NCBI GenBank assembly: GCA_903825645.1 | Contig: CAIKBL010000051.1 | Coordinates: forward strand, 1-64,000 | Length of the DNA stretch: 64,000 nt | From: an uncultured Pseudomonadota bacterium | GTDB lineage: Bacteria > Pseudomonadota > Gammaproteobacteria > Ga0077536 | Direction: 5' to 3' | Shown here: piece after piece, positions 26,041 through 35,191 of the stretch | Layout: each line of letters starts with the position of its first letter | Numbering within the stretch: the first letter of the stretch is position 1 | Translations under genes and position numbers: made by a program | Notes under the pieces: generated by a model | What the model saw: the letters and a program-made list of their open reading frames with translations, nothing else | Database searches by the model: none | What the model was told of the DNA's origin: nothing

Positions 26041-28272
26041 CTACCGTTGAGCCGGGCGTGATCCAGAGGGACGCCGTCTTGACGACGGTGGTGTGGTGGT
26101 TGCCGGTGGCGTTCGGCCAGGACGAGGTGGCGTCGGACGGCGCGTGTCCTGCAATGGTAAGGATGGCAAGCCGGTATGTTGTGTGGAAAATTTTCCCGCA
26201 CGTGCACCCTCAGGCGCGTGACCCGTGCCCTTTGGCTGAAAATGGGGGATCAGATGACCGGGGCTGTTACCGATCAAATCACTGCGTCCCATGCGCTGTA
26301 GTGCCGCACGCAGCAGGGGCCAATTATTCGGATCGTGGTAGCGCAGAAAAGCCTTGTGCAGGCGACGAACTTTAAGGCCTTTAGGGATGGGGACTTCTTC
26401 GCTGGTGCGGGTCACTTTGCGCAGTGGATTGCGGCCGGAGTGATACATCGCCGTTGCCGTCGCCATCGGCGAGGGTAGGAAGGCCTGGACCTGATCGGCG
26501 CGGTATTTGTGTTTCTTCAGCCAGAGTGCGAGTTCGAGCATATCCTCATCACGCGTCCCCGGATGTGCCGCGATGAAATAGGGAATGAGATATTGTTCTT
26601 TGCCTGCGGCGCGCGAGTACTTGTCGAACAGTTGCTTGAATCGGTAGTAAGTCCCGACGCCGGGCTTCATCATCTTCGAGAGTGGACCTTCTTCCGTGTG
26701 CTCGGGCGCTATCTTGAGATATCCGCCGACGTGATGACTCGCCAGTTCCTTCACATAATCCGGAGACTGTAGGGCGAGATCGTAGCGTACGCCAGAGGCT
26801 ATCAGGATTTTTTTAACCCCGGGAACAGCCCGCGCACGGCGGTACAGATTGATCAGGGCCGTGTGATCTGTATTGAGGTTCGGACAGATATCCGGATATA
26901 CACACGCGGGTCTGCGACAGGCCGACTCGATCTCCGGACTCTTGCAGGCGATGCGATACATGTTCGCGGTCGGTCCGCCCAGATCCGAAATCACGCCCGT
27001 AAAGCCGGGCACCGTGTCACGGATGGTCTCGATCTCGCGAATGACGGAATCTTCAGAACGATTCTGAATAATGCGGCCTTCATGTTCGGTGATTGAGCAG
27101 AAGGTGCAGCCGCCGAAGCAGCCACGCTGGATCGGAATTGAAAAGCGGATCATTTCGTAAGCCGGGATCCGGGCCTCACCATAAGATGGATGGGGTAATC
27201 GGGTATACGGAAGCTCGTAAATTCCGTCCATTTCCGGCGTGGTCAAGGGGATCGGCGGCGGATTGAGCCAGACGTCAATATCACCGTGGCGTTGGACGAG
27301 CGCGCGTGCGTTACCCGGGTTGGACTCGAGGTGTACGATGCGCGAAGCATGGGCGTACAGCACCGCGTCATCCCGAAGTTGCTCGAATGAGGGGAGGCGC
27401 AAAACAGAGCGTGTGCGATGGCTATTCTTCACCTCGCGGGCGGTGCGCACGACGTTCAACGGAACCGTGGTTGTCCCCTCGGCCGTTGGCTCGTTGGTTT
27501 TTCGGCGCCCTTCGCCAAGAGTCATCGCGTAGGGGTTGATCGGTGGATTCAGCGCACCCGGATCGTCAATCTCCGTCGAATCGATTTCGATCCAGTCGGC
27601 GGGCGTCGAGCAAACGATTGCCGTTCCGCGGATGTTCGTCAGCGCCGTGATGGGCTCGCCGGCGGCCAGCCGATGGGCGATTTCGACGATTTGGCGCTCG
27701 CCATTGCCGAAAACCAACAGATCGGCGCGGGCATCCAGGAGGATCGAACGGCGAATCTTCTCCGACCAATAATCAAAGTGAGCGACCCGACGCAGACTCG
27801 CCTCGATGCCGCCGATGATGAGGGGGCAGGTGGGAAACGCCTCACGTGCGCGGTGTGCGTAGACAATTACCGAGCGATCGGGTCGTTTGCCGGGCTCACC
27901 GCCCGGTGTATACGCATCATCGCTACGGATCCGACGGTCCGCCGTATAGCGATTGACCATGGAGTCCATGTTGCCGGCGGTGATACCGAAAAAAAGGCGA
28001 GGGGCACCCAATCGCATGAAGTCATCGGTGGTGCGCCAGTCGGGTTGCGCGATTATGCCGACCCGGAATCCTTGTGCTTCCAGCATGCGCCCGACGATGG
28101 CCATGCCGAAGCTGGGATGATCGACGTAAGCATCTCCCGTGATGATGATGATGTCGCAGGCATCCCAGCCAAGCGCGTCCATCTCGGCACGGGTCGTCGG
28201 CAAGAACGGCGCAGGTCCTAAGCGATGGGCCCAGAACTTCCGATAGGTAAAGAGATTTTTTGCAGCATCCAT
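26041..28272 (-). CDS. YgiQ-family radical SAM protein
   Basis: Radical SAM protein of 743 residues, YgiQ/UPF0313 type. The 4Fe-4S-binding triad appears as [18 protein letters not shown] (C-x3-C-x2-C). The N terminus [20 protein letters not shown] and the B12-binding-like [20 protein letters not shown] segment are typical. The C terminus is a low-complexity Pro/Arg/Thr-rich tail ([14 protein letters not shown]), not conserved in the family. The biochemical reaction of YgiQ is not established. An RRM gene lies on each side. Confidence 0.92.
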   Translation of the reverse strand: MDAAKNLFTYRKFWAHRLGPAPFLPTTRAEMDALGWDACDIIIITGDAYVDHPSFGMAIVGRMLEAQGFRVGIIAQPDWRTTDDFMRLGAPRLFFGITAGNMDSMVNRYTADRRIRSDDAYTPGGEPGKRPDRSVIVYAHRAREAFPTCPLIIGGIEASLRRVAHFDYWSEKIRRSILLDARADLLVFGNGERQIVEIAHRLAAGEPITALTNIRGTAIVCSTPADWIEIDSTEIDDPGALNPPINPYAMTLGEGRRKTNEPTAEGTTTVPLNVVRTAREVKNSHRTRSVLRLPSFEQLRDDAVLYAHASRIVHLESNPGNARALVQRHGDIDVWLNPPPIPLTTPEMDGIYELPYTRLPHPSYGEARIPAYEMIRFSIPIQRGCFGGCTFCSITEHEGRIIQNRSEDSVIREIETIRDTVPGFTGVISDLGGPTANMYRIACKSPEIESACRRPACVYPDICPNLNTDHTALINLYRRARAVPGVKKILIASGVRYDLALQSPDYVKELASHHVGGYLKIAPEHTEEGPLSKMMKPGVGTYYRFKQLFDKYSRAAGKEQYLIPYFIAAHPGTRDEDMLELALWLKKHKYRADQVQAFLPSPMATATAMYHSGRNPLRKVTRTSEEVPIPKGLKVRRLHKAFLRYHDPNNWPLLRAALQRMGRSDLIGNSPGHLIPHFQPKGTGHAPEGARAGKFSTQHTGLPSLPLQDTRRPTPPRPGRTPPATTTPPSSRRRPSGSRPAQR

Positions 28273-28354
28273 GCGTAATTTACAGCCTTGATGAGTTGCT
28301 CACGCAAGGCGCGCAGCCCAGAGCTGCTTCGAAGGCGTAGATAGGGGTAACAGA

Positions 28355-28390
28355 CGCCAGCCGGGCGTTCCACGGAACGACCGGCTGGCG
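28355..28390. terminator. 36-nt hairpin between RRM copy 2 and ygiQ
   Basis: CGCCAGCCGG (28355-28364) pairs exactly with CCGGCTGGCG (28381-28390), and the inner CGTTCC/GGAACG (28366-28371, 28374-28379) continues the stem with one G-A mismatch and an AC loop. It lies after the RRM copy 2 stop on the minus strand and 83 nt before the ygiQ ATG. No U-run follows on either strand, so it may be a processing or attenuation hairpin rather than a standard rho-independent terminator. Confidence 0.5.
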
Positions 28391-28408
28391 CAAGGCTAGA
28401 TCAATCGT

Positions 28409-28699
28409 TTAACGATCGTAGCCACCGGTCCGACGCGGTGGACGCGCCGGGCGATCTTCGCGGGGCTTAGCCTCGTTAACTCGCATGTTGCGGCCCTTGA
28501 GCGGCTTCTCGTTGAGGTTTTTGATTGCCTCGTTCGCCTCAGAGTTATTCGGCATTTCAACAAAGCCGAAACCCTTCGATTGACCAGAAAACTTGTCTTT
28601 GATGACACTGGCATTCGCCACCGCACCATAAGCCGAGAATGCCTGGGACAGATCTGCATCTGTCACGCCATAGGCCAGATTTCCAACATATATATTCAT
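28409..28699 (-). CDS. RRM-domain RNA-binding protein (copy 2)
   Basis: A 96-residue single-RRM protein: RNP-2 IYVGNL near the N terminus, RNP-1 QSKGFGFVEMP, then AIKNLNEKPLKGRNMRVNEA and a short Arg/Pro-rich tail with an RTGGYDR ending. It is clearly homologous to copy 1. GAGAGA precedes the ATG at 28699. A perfect 16-bp palindrome, TCGCCGCATGCGGCGA (28780-28795), lies in its upstream region and could be a regulator site. Its tail is Arg/Pro-rich rather than Gly-rich, which suggests a diverged role. Confidence 0.92.
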   Translation of the reverse strand: MNIYVGNLAYGVTDADLSQAFSAYGAVANASVIKDKFSGQSKGFGFVEMPNNSEANEAIKNLNEKPLKGRNMRVNEAKPREDRPARPPRRTGGYDR

Positions 28700-29005
28700 C
28701 AGTCTCTCTCATCATTGATCGTGGGTTGTCTTCAATCGCGTCGCCGAGAAACCAACCGCACAAATTTCTCGCCAATGAATCGCCGCATGCGGCGAATTCT
28801 AAAACTGCTCTGTGTGTCGCTGAATGTCGGAAATAGCGTCCTATTTGGGCCTTACCTGAGTGCAGCCGCAAAATGAAAATTGGCTTAGGCGCTCGTTAGC
28901 TTGAATCTTACATCAGAATTATGGTAATGCCAGCATTATTTTTCGGATGCTTGTAAGCACCTAGCGCCGGTCCGTTCCCGCGGGCTTTTTGATGCGCCGC
29001 AAAAT
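28700..29005. other. 306-bp intergenic region upstream of RRM copy 2
   Basis: The sequence between the MBL-fold gene and RRM copy 2. The only notable feature is the perfect 16-bp palindrome TCGCCGCATGCGGCGA at 28780-28795, in the presumptive 5' leader of the RRM gene. No gene or convincing promoter elements were recognised. Confidence 0.45.
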
Positions 29006-29878
29006 TTAGATGGGTAGATACTGGAAGTGGAAAGCATTGCCGCGGCTCACAATCCGGCCGACTGAAGGCGAGGGGAAGTGAGTCCCCAGAACCAGCGTAT
29101 CGCCGTCTGCGTACCGGCTCAGAAACGCGTGACGGGTGCGCGCCGCAAGCTGCGGATCATTGTCATAAATAAAGTTCCACTCAGGATGTGCGCACTGCAG
29201 CGGGCTATGGATGAGATCCCCGGTCACGACGCCGGAGGCGCCGTGGGAGGCGATTCGAATCGCGCAGTGTCCCGGGGTGTGCCCCGGGGTCGATTCCAGA
29301 TAAAGGGTGTCGTCCACGGCGTAGTCGACATCGACCAGCACACCGCGGCCGGCTTCCATGACCGGCACGATGTTTTCCCTGAACACGGGATCTGGGTTCG
29401 CGCGGTATTCCCGCTCTGCGTGCGCATATTCCTCTTTTGCAAAAATATAGCGCGCATTGGGGAATGTCGGGACCCAGCGACCGTCCTGCTGGCGGGTATG
29501 CCAGCCGCAGTGATCTAAATGGAGGTGAGTACAGAATACAAAGTCGATTTCTTCCGGGTGCACACCTGCCGCGCGCAAGTTATCCAGAAAGGTCTGATCG
29601 TCACGCCCCGCCCAGCGTTTGAATCCAGCAAAGGATTTGTGATTACCAACGCAGGTATCCACCAGCGCAAGATGATGGGGCGTGCGAATGAGATAACTTT
29701 GAATCGGCAGAATCAACCGACCGGTATCTCGACACATAGCCTGCGGCACAAGCCAATCAAGGTAAGGCGCAATGGCTTCAGGTGTCGCCTCGGCGAACAT
29801 TTTGTCTGGCGCCAAGAAAGGCTCATCTATTTCGACGATACGCGTAAACGATGTATGTCCGATGGTCGACCAAGTCAT
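29006..29878 (-). CDS. MBL-fold metallohydrolase
   Basis: A 290-residue metallo-beta-lactamase-fold hydrolase. The zinc motif HxHxDH is HLHLDHCGW (about residues 117-125). Further ligands are supplied by TPGHTPGHCAIRI and the C-terminal LGTHFPSPSVGRI. The set is complete for a two-metal site of the quorum-quenching lactonase or alkylsulfatase-like branch; which of these is not decidable. No signal peptide is seen. A SEC-C gene lies upstream on the same strand with a 72-nt gap. Confidence 0.9.
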   Translation of the reverse strand: MTWSTIGHTSFTRIVEIDEPFLAPDKMFAEATPEAIAPYLDWLVPQAMCRDTGRLILPIQSYLIRTPHHLALVDTCVGNHKSFAGFKRWAGRDDQTFLDNLRAAGVHPEEIDFVFCTHLHLDHCGWHTRQQDGRWVPTFPNARYIFAKEEYAHAEREYRANPDPVFRENIVPVMEAGRGVLVDVDYAVDDTLYLESTPGHTPGHCAIRIASHGASGVVTGDLIHSPLQCAHPEWNFIYDNDPQLAARTRHAFLSRYADGDTLVLGTHFPSPSVGRIVSRGNAFHFQYLPI

Positions 29879-29950
29879 GGTGGTTTCCCTTTTTTACGGC
29901 AGCGCTTGTTCAACCCGGTCCGCCGGATAAGATCCGGCGCAGGGAGGTGC

Positions 29951-30133
29951 TCAGCTTTTAATGTTTCCGTGGCATTTTTTGAATTTCTGTCCGCTGCCAC
30001 AGGGGCAGGGATCATTGCGACCGACGTGCCGGAGCGGATTCCGCACCGGATCGCTGACATGCGTCTGTTCGTGATCGTGGCTGCACTCGGGACCATGGAC
30101 ATGTGCGGGTGCGTCAAGTTTTTCGTCTTGCAT
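29951..30133 (-). CDS. SEC-C motif protein
   Basis: A 60-residue protein with a C-terminal SEC-C zinc-binding motif, [17 protein letters not shown], as at the C terminus of SecA. The N-terminal half is His/Asp-rich ([16 protein letters not shown]), which could bind additional metal. As a stand-alone SEC-C protein its role is unknown; the motif is generally associated with zinc binding and protein or nucleic-acid contacts. It lies between the MBL hydrolase and MetX-like genes on the same strand. Confidence 0.85.
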   Translation of the reverse strand: MQDEKLDAPAHVHGPECSHDHEQTHVSDPVRNPLRHVGRNDPCPCGSGQKFKKCHGNIKS

Positions 30134-30238
30134 TAAGGTCGCTCGGTTGTGTTAAACAAAATAAGGCGGAGATCCTCCGGTGCGAGGCGGGTTGCCGGTC
30201 GCATTTTAGGCGTCCGGCAGCCGGACTGTTCCTCGGAC

Positions 30239-31300
30239 TCACACCGGTATCGCGAGCAGCTCCTTCAGATGTTGATCCACCTGCTGCAGAAAATCAGGAT
30301 CAAGACCGGTGACCACCAGATGTCCGCAGATCGAATTAAGGACCCGGAACTCACTGGACTTAATCATTTTTTGCTCGTGACGGCAATCTCTTGGTGGAAA
30401 AAACATGTCTTCATCAATGGGCATTACAAAGGTCTTGGCCGTGATTCGACCCAGCGCCTTTTTAAGATCGCCGCCCGTATGGCGCGCGACGTCACCATGC
30501 TGCCATTTCCAGGCCTGGCAGAGCAGGTTATTGGGATCCATGGCGGTGAAAACGGCTTCGAGTAGATTGGTTCGAAAATCGTCGACGGAGCTGAAACCCA
30601 ACTGACGCCAGAATTCCTGCTTGTAGAATGCCGTGCTCAGTCCCATAACCGCCCACAGCAGCGCGTGTCGCGCAAGCCCCTCTCGAACCTCGGTGTGCGA
30701 GTCGTACCAGCCGTTTTTGAAACCCGGATCGCTCTTAATGGCATCGATAAGGCTTTCCGTGTACAGAAAATCATGGGGTGTGTTCTGCGCGGTGCCGGCA
30801 ATCGGTGCTGCTCGCCGCACCATGGCGGGATAACGGACGGCCCATTCGTAGGTTTGTTGTGCGCCCATCGATCCACCCACCACGAGGGCGAGATAGCTGA
30901 TGCCGAAATGTTCGGTGATGAGCTTGTGCTGGGCCCTCACATCGTCACCAATTCGTATTCGCGGAAAGTTTCCCCGCCCCCCATTTCCGGGCGTATTGTG
31001 TGGCGAGCTAGAGAGCCCGTTGCCCAACTGGTTGACGCAAATGATGAAGTACCGGGAAGGATCGAGGGCACGCCCCTTGGCGATATAGGCTTGCTCGAAG
31101 ACTTTGCTGGTCCCGCTAAACCACGAGGGGATGAGGATGGCATTGTCCCGGGCCTTATTCAGCTTCCCGTGCGTGGCATAGGCCAGGGTGGCGCCGCGCA
31201 GGGTGCCGCCTTCTTCCAGTATCCAATCGCCGAGCGGGTAGGATTGGAAGGGGCCTTGCATTTCTTGTGAGTAAAAAGGGTTGTTCATCATGGCCTGCAT
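30239..31300 (-). CDS. alpha/beta hydrolase, homoserine O-acetyltransferase-like (MetX-like)
   Basis: A 353-residue alpha/beta-hydrolase of the MetX clade. The nucleophile elbow GGSMGAQQTYEWAVRYP carries the catalytic Ser, and a C-terminal CGHLVVTGLDPDF carries the candidate His. True MetX enzymes acetylate homoserine, but the neighbours are not methionine genes and the typical MetX C-terminal GH-S/DAFL pattern is absent, so another acyl transfer or hydrolysis is likely. The ATG at 31300 is tentative; in-frame ATGs at 31291 and 31288 exist. Followed on the same strand by the SEC-C gene. Confidence 0.8.
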   Translation of the reverse strand: MQAMMNNPFYSQEMQGPFQSYPLGDWILEEGGTLRGATLAYATHGKLNKARDNAILIPSWFSGTSKVFEQAYIAKGRALDPSRYFIICVNQLGNGLSSSPHNTPGNGGRGNFPRIRIGDDVRAQHKLITEHFGISYLALVVGGSMGAQQTYEWAVRYPAMVRRAAPIAGTAQNTPHDFLYTESLIDAIKSDPGFKNGWYDSHTEVREGLARHALLWAVMGLSTAFYKQEFWRQLGFSSVDDFRTNLLEAVFTAMDPNNLLCQAWKWQHGDVARHTGGDLKKALGRITAKTFVMPIDEDMFFPPRDCRHEQKMIKSSEFRVLNSICGHLVVTGLDPDFLQQVDQHLKELLAIPV

Positions 31301-31348
31301 CAAACTCCGGATTCCTAGTGGACCTATTCTATCAATGCCAAGGCGTCT

Positions 31349-32254
31349 TCAACCGCCTAGGCGCGCTTTTAACCAGGCGGCAAGCTTGGCGATCGCCAAA
31401 TCGGCCTCGGGCATGCCGCCGGCGGCGATCTGGAAAACATGTTGCATCTCTGGAAAGATTTCGAGCGAGAGGTCGACCCCGGCTTTTTTCGCCAATTCGG
31501 CGAAACGCACCGCATCATCCAGCAGCACTTCCTCGTCACCGACTTGGATGCAGATCGGGGGGAGGCCCTTTAGGGCGGCGTACAACGGTGAGGCATACGG
31601 ATCGCGCGTGCTCGCGCCCTGCAGGTAGACCCCGGCGAGTTGCCCGATTGCGCTGGGATCGACGATCATATCGTCCGCTGCCCGTGTCTGCATCGAGGCG
31701 CCCGTCGCCTCCATGTCCGTCCAGGGAGACAAGGTCATCAGTGCCGCAGGTAGGGGTAGACCTAGATCACGCAATTTAAGCGTCGCCCCAAGACAAAGCC
31801 CACCGCCCGCGGAGTCCCCCGCAATCGCAATAGCGGTGGGCTTGACGCCTTGCGCCAAGAGCCATTGGTAGGCTGCGACGGTGTCGTTCAACGCGGCGGG
31901 GTAGGGATGTTCCGGTGCCAGTCGGTAATCCAGATTCAGGGCGCGGCAACCGGCGCCCTTGGCGATGTGCCCGACCATCTTTCGATGCGTTTCCGCCGAG
32001 CACATGACGTATCCGCCACCATGGACATAGAGCAACACACGGTCCGGCGCGGCGCCAGACGGCGTCAGCCACTGTGCGGGTACCCCACCGGCGTCAACCG
32101 CGACGCAGTGGACACCGGCGGGCTCATTCGTCAGATTTCCGAAGGCAACTGCGCCGGCCCGCATTTCCGCAATGCTGGGCTGCGGCTTGCCGACCGCTTG
32201 GTTACGAAAAAAGCGGAAGGCTTCTTTGAGCTTGATGGCTTGTGGGCTTGCCAT
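31349..32254 (-). CDS. alpha/beta hydrolase (hormone-sensitive-lipase-type esterase)
   Basis: An esterase/lipase-type alpha/beta hydrolase of 301 residues. The oxyanion motif HGGGYVMCSAE and the nucleophile elbow GDSAGGGLCLG mark the HSL family. The catalytic Asp and His are expected in the C-terminal DAVRFAELAKKAG and PEMQHVFQIAAGG segments, where the His is visible. AGGAG precedes the ATG at 32254; the longer frame to 32335 is not family-like. It probably hydrolyses short-chain esters or lactones. It precedes the MetX-like gene on the same strand. Confidence 0.9.
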   Translation of the reverse strand: MASPQAIKLKEAFRFFRNQAVGKPQPSIAEMRAGAVAFGNLTNEPAGVHCVAVDAGGVPAQWLTPSGAAPDRVLLYVHGGGYVMCSAETHRKMVGHIAKGAGCRALNLDYRLAPEHPYPAALNDTVAAYQWLLAQGVKPTAIAIAGDSAGGGLCLGATLKLRDLGLPLPAALMTLSPWTDMEATGASMQTRAADDMIVDPSAIGQLAGVYLQGASTRDPYASPLYAALKGLPPICIQVGDEEVLLDDAVRFAELAKKAGVDLSLEIFPEMQHVFQIAAGGMPEADLAIAKLAAWLKARLGG

Positions 32255-32431
32255 GAAATTCTCCTGAGGAAACGGTTCCGGAGTGTCCGGGGTTAGCGTG
32301 TCCTTGATTCGAAGCGATTTCCCGGGGGCGGTCAATCAAAAAATGCGTGTCGCGTGCCCGCCTAGCGCGCGTCACAGGGCTGTTCATGGCGGGTTAGGTC
32401 CACGAAGCGGCCTGAGCGTCGTGTCGACAGC

Positions 32432-32926
32432 TCAAAATCGATTCGAGAAATGCGGGAGCACTTGAGTGGCGGCTAGTTCGATCGAGCGGAGCAGCGCGCG
32501 CTGGTCAACCAACCCATTCGAGGTGAAAAGCCAGAGGTATTCGATGGGCGTCTTACCAAAGGCCGCCTGGAATTTACGACACACAGTGTCGGGTTCGCCA
32601 CGGAATAAAAGATGTCGGTCGATGCGCGCAGCGGATTGTGCGCCGGGAGGACATAGCCCATGGCGCCGTGGCGCAATCGTTGCGTTTTGAGTCCCAGATA
32701 AACATTGCGCAGGGCAGGGTTGTTCGAGGTGGTCATTCCCTCAATGGACAGATGGTGCTCGGTAAATGCGATCCCGTAGTATCCATAGCCCGTCGGCCGA
32801 CTGCGCGAGTTCGGTCAACTCACGCAACATGCGCTGATAGAGATCAGGACGCTGCCCCCCGGCCATGCCCTGGGAAAGCTCTTCTTGGTTGCCCGTGGTT
32901 GGCGGAAAAAAAAGGCCTACTTCCAT
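32432..32926 (-). pseudogene. LLM-family oxidoreductase remnant (LLM 3)
   Basis: The N-terminal part MEVGLFFPPTTGNQEELSQG and a segment in another frame, TTSNNPALRNVYLGLKTQRL then RHGAMGYVLPAHNPLRA, give the start of a luciferase-like gene with one frame change near 32770. After an internal deletion the C-terminal end follows: CRKFQAAFGKTPIEYLWLF then VDQRALLRSIELAATQVLPHF. About 165 codons remain of the usual 350 or so. A Shine-Dalgarno (GGAGCA) precedes the original ATG at 32926. It trails the FAH and MDR genes on the same strand, so it was probably the third gene of that operon. Confidence 0.78.
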
Positions 32927-33046
32927 GCGCTGCTCCTTTTGTCTGCCCAATGCCCGCGGTACATAGCCGAGACGACCGCCGCCGGCCTCTCAGGCGTGAC
33001 GCCGCGGGAGACAAGCCTTGAAGTCGTCTCCCGCGGGCGCGGTGTC

Positions 33047-34024
33047 TTAGCGTTTGATCACGACCTTGCCGTAGACCTCGCGTGATTCAATCAGTCGCAA
33101 GCCCTCCTTGGTATCGGCGAAGGGAAGCACCTTGTAGATGACTGGATCTATCTGCTTGCGTGCGATCAAATCGTAGAACAGCGCCTGCGCCACGCCGGGC
33201 AACTCTGAGCCGCGGTCCAAGTATTGGCCCCAGGCCAGTCCGATGACCGACATGTTTTTCAGGAGGATGCGGTTCAGTTCGATACTGGGGATCTTGCCAC
33301 CGGCGAAGCCGATCACGACCAGTCGGCTCCCCCATGCGACACAGCGTTTGACCTGATCGAATATCTCCCCGCCGACGGGATCGTAAACCACGTCCGCACC
33401 GTGCCCACCGGTGATAGCTTTTACCCGCGCCACCAGATCTTCTGTTTTATAGTTAATCAGGTGGTGAGCCCCTTGCTGTGCGCAGATATCGAGCTTTTTG
33501 CTATCGCCTGCGCAGGCAATGACATTCGCCCCCATGAGACGACCCAGTTGAATAGCAGCGAGACCGACGCCCCCCGCCGCCCCCAGCACGAGCAACGTTT
33601 CGCCTGCCCGCATTTGGGCACGATGTTCCAGGGCGAAGTACGAGGTGCCATAAACCACGGACAGGGCGGCTGCCTGCTCATCGCTGACGTGCGTCGGCAC
33701 TGTCCAGGCGGAGCTATTATTTACTAGAAACGAGTCCGCCAGTGTGCCGCCCGAATGCGAGAAACCGACGACGCGATCGCCGATTTTGAATTTACTGGCC
33801 GGACCCACGGCCTCCACAATTCCAACGGCTTCAACACCCGGGACCGCTGGGAGAGGCGCCTTGTGCTGGTACATGCCTTGGATGATTAAGAGATCCGGAA
33901 AATTGAGCGACACCGCGGCGGTGCGTACCAACGCTTGGTCGTGGCTCGGTGTGGGCGCCGCGCGTTCGACCCAATGCAGGACGTCTTTATAATTGCCGTA
34001 TTTTTCAAATTGCCAAGCGTGCAT
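33047..34024 (-). CDS. NADPH:quinone oxidoreductase-like MDR protein
   Basis: A 325-residue medium-chain dehydrogenase/reductase of the quinone oxidoreductase/enoyl reductase branch that would use NAD(P)H to reduce an enone or quinone. The Rossmann motif LVLGAAGGVGLAAIQL is clear, and the N terminus PGVEAVGIVEAVGP is typical. It lacks the zinc-binding Cys cluster of alcohol dehydrogenases. The start ATG at 34024 lies 11 nt after the FAH-family stop, so the two are cotranscribed. The substrate is not readable. Confidence 0.9.
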   Translation of the reverse strand: MHAWQFEKYGNYKDVLHWVERAAPTPSHDQALVRTAAVSLNFPDLLIIQGMYQHKAPLPAVPGVEAVGIVEAVGPASKFKIGDRVVGFSHSGGTLADSFLVNNSSAWTVPTHVSDEQAAALSVVYGTSYFALEHRAQMRAGETLLVLGAAGGVGLAAIQLGRLMGANVIACAGDSKKLDICAQQGAHHLINYKTEDLVARVKAITGGHGADVVYDPVGGEIFDQVKRCVAWGSRLVVIGFAGGKIPSIELNRILLKNMSVIGLAWGQYLDRGSELPGVAQALFYDLIARKQIDPVIYKVLPFADTKEGLRLIESREVYGKVVIKR

Positions 34025-34035
34025 CTAAAAATTCC

Positions 34036-34896
34036 TTAAATCATGTCTGTGGACGCGGGTTCCGCGATGACTTTGTTTTCGATGTGACCGAGCTTCGCGA
34101 TCTCTACCCGAACGCTGTCACCGACAGCCAGGTATTTCGGGGGTTTGAAGCCGATCCCGACGCCACTCGGGGTGCCGGTCAGGACTACGTCCCCCGGCTC
34201 CAAGGTGAAGGCGGCTGTCAGTGTCTCTATCTGCGTGTAGCAATCAAACACCAGATGGCGCGTGTTCGAGTGTTGACGGAGCTCGCCGTTCACGTAGGTT
34301 TTGAGTTCGAGATCGTGGGGATCCCCGACCTCATCGGGGGTGACCAGAAAAGGGCCGAACGGCGCGTGAGTGTCAAAGGACTTGCCGAGGGTGAAGGTTT
34401 GCGCGCGCATCTGCCAGTCGCGGACACTCACATCATTACAGACCACAAATCCGGCGATCACCTCGTGTGCGCGGTCGCGGGGAACATGGCGACAGCGCCG
34501 GCCGATGATGAAACCAAGCTCACCTTCATAATCCAGCTTATCCGAGACGCGGGGCAGATGGATGGGCGCATAGGGCGGATGGGCTGCCGTGGACTGCTTG
34601 TTGAAGAACATCGGGAAGGCCGGTGTTTCGAGTTTTGTCTCGGCAATATGGTCCTGATAGTTAAGACCAATCGCCAGAATTTTGGGTGGCCTTAGTACCG
34701 GCGCATGCAGGATCACGCTGGCGAATGGGTGGCGTGGTCCGTGGCCGTTGCGGGCACGCGCGAGGCCATCTGGCGCGGCGAGTAACGCCGACATCTCCAT
34801 GGGGATCTCCGTGCCTGAGAGATCGATAATCTCCTCACCCTCGACCCGACCAATTCGCGGCTCGCCACCGGCAAGACTGAATGTTGCTAGTTTCAT
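34036..34896 (-). CDS. fumarylacetoacetate hydrolase family protein
   Basis: A 286-residue FAH-superfamily protein, expected to hydrolyse or decarboxylate a beta-diketone-like acid using Mg2+ or Ca2+. ILAIGLNYQDHIAETKLETP is the family start of the catalytic domain. DYEGELGFIIGRR carries metal-binding Glu residues, and CNDVSVRDWQMRAQ and DTHAPFGPFLVT carry further catalytic positions. The terminal LTGTPSGVGIGFKPPKYL is standard. It is the first gene of a minus-strand group with the MDR and broken LLM 3 genes, consistent with an aromatic ring-cleavage context. Confidence 0.9.
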   Translation of the reverse strand: MKLATFSLAGGEPRIGRVEGEEIIDLSGTEIPMEMSALLAAPDGLARARNGHGPRHPFASVILHAPVLRPPKILAIGLNYQDHIAETKLETPAFPMFFNKQSTAAHPPYAPIHLPRVSDKLDYEGELGFIIGRRCRHVPRDRAHEVIAGFVVCNDVSVRDWQMRAQTFTLGKSFDTHAPFGPFLVTPDEVGDPHDLELKTYVNGELRQHSNTRHLVFDCYTQIETLTAAFTLEPGDVVLTGTPSGVGIGFKPPKYLAVGDSVRVEIAKLGHIENKVIAEPASTDMI

Positions 34897-35191
34897 GTGG
34901 TAATGGTCACCTTGTCATAGAAAGCAGAGCGGGTGCATTTGAATCTGTCTGGGCGGCCGCGAGGGCGCCTCAGCGCGCATGCGACGCAGACCCGGGCCGC
35001 ATGGCTGCCACAGGATAACCGGCCGCGGCGCTGTGTGCACCGTGTCGCCTGCCGAACCCGTAGCGGCGGTCGTAATGTCGGTGCGTCGGGTGGGGTAACC
35101 GGACTTCGCCCGGCCGGGCATTGCTTGTCGTCAGATCCCAGCCTCCCTACAATCAGTGGGTCTTGAATTTTTCTGTTGAGGGAGACCCCCG

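Noticed and set aside
30239-31300. True homoserine O-acetyltransferase (metX)
   Set aside because: The family is right, but there is no methionine gene context and the C-terminal motif differs from known MetX, so it is called MetX-like only.
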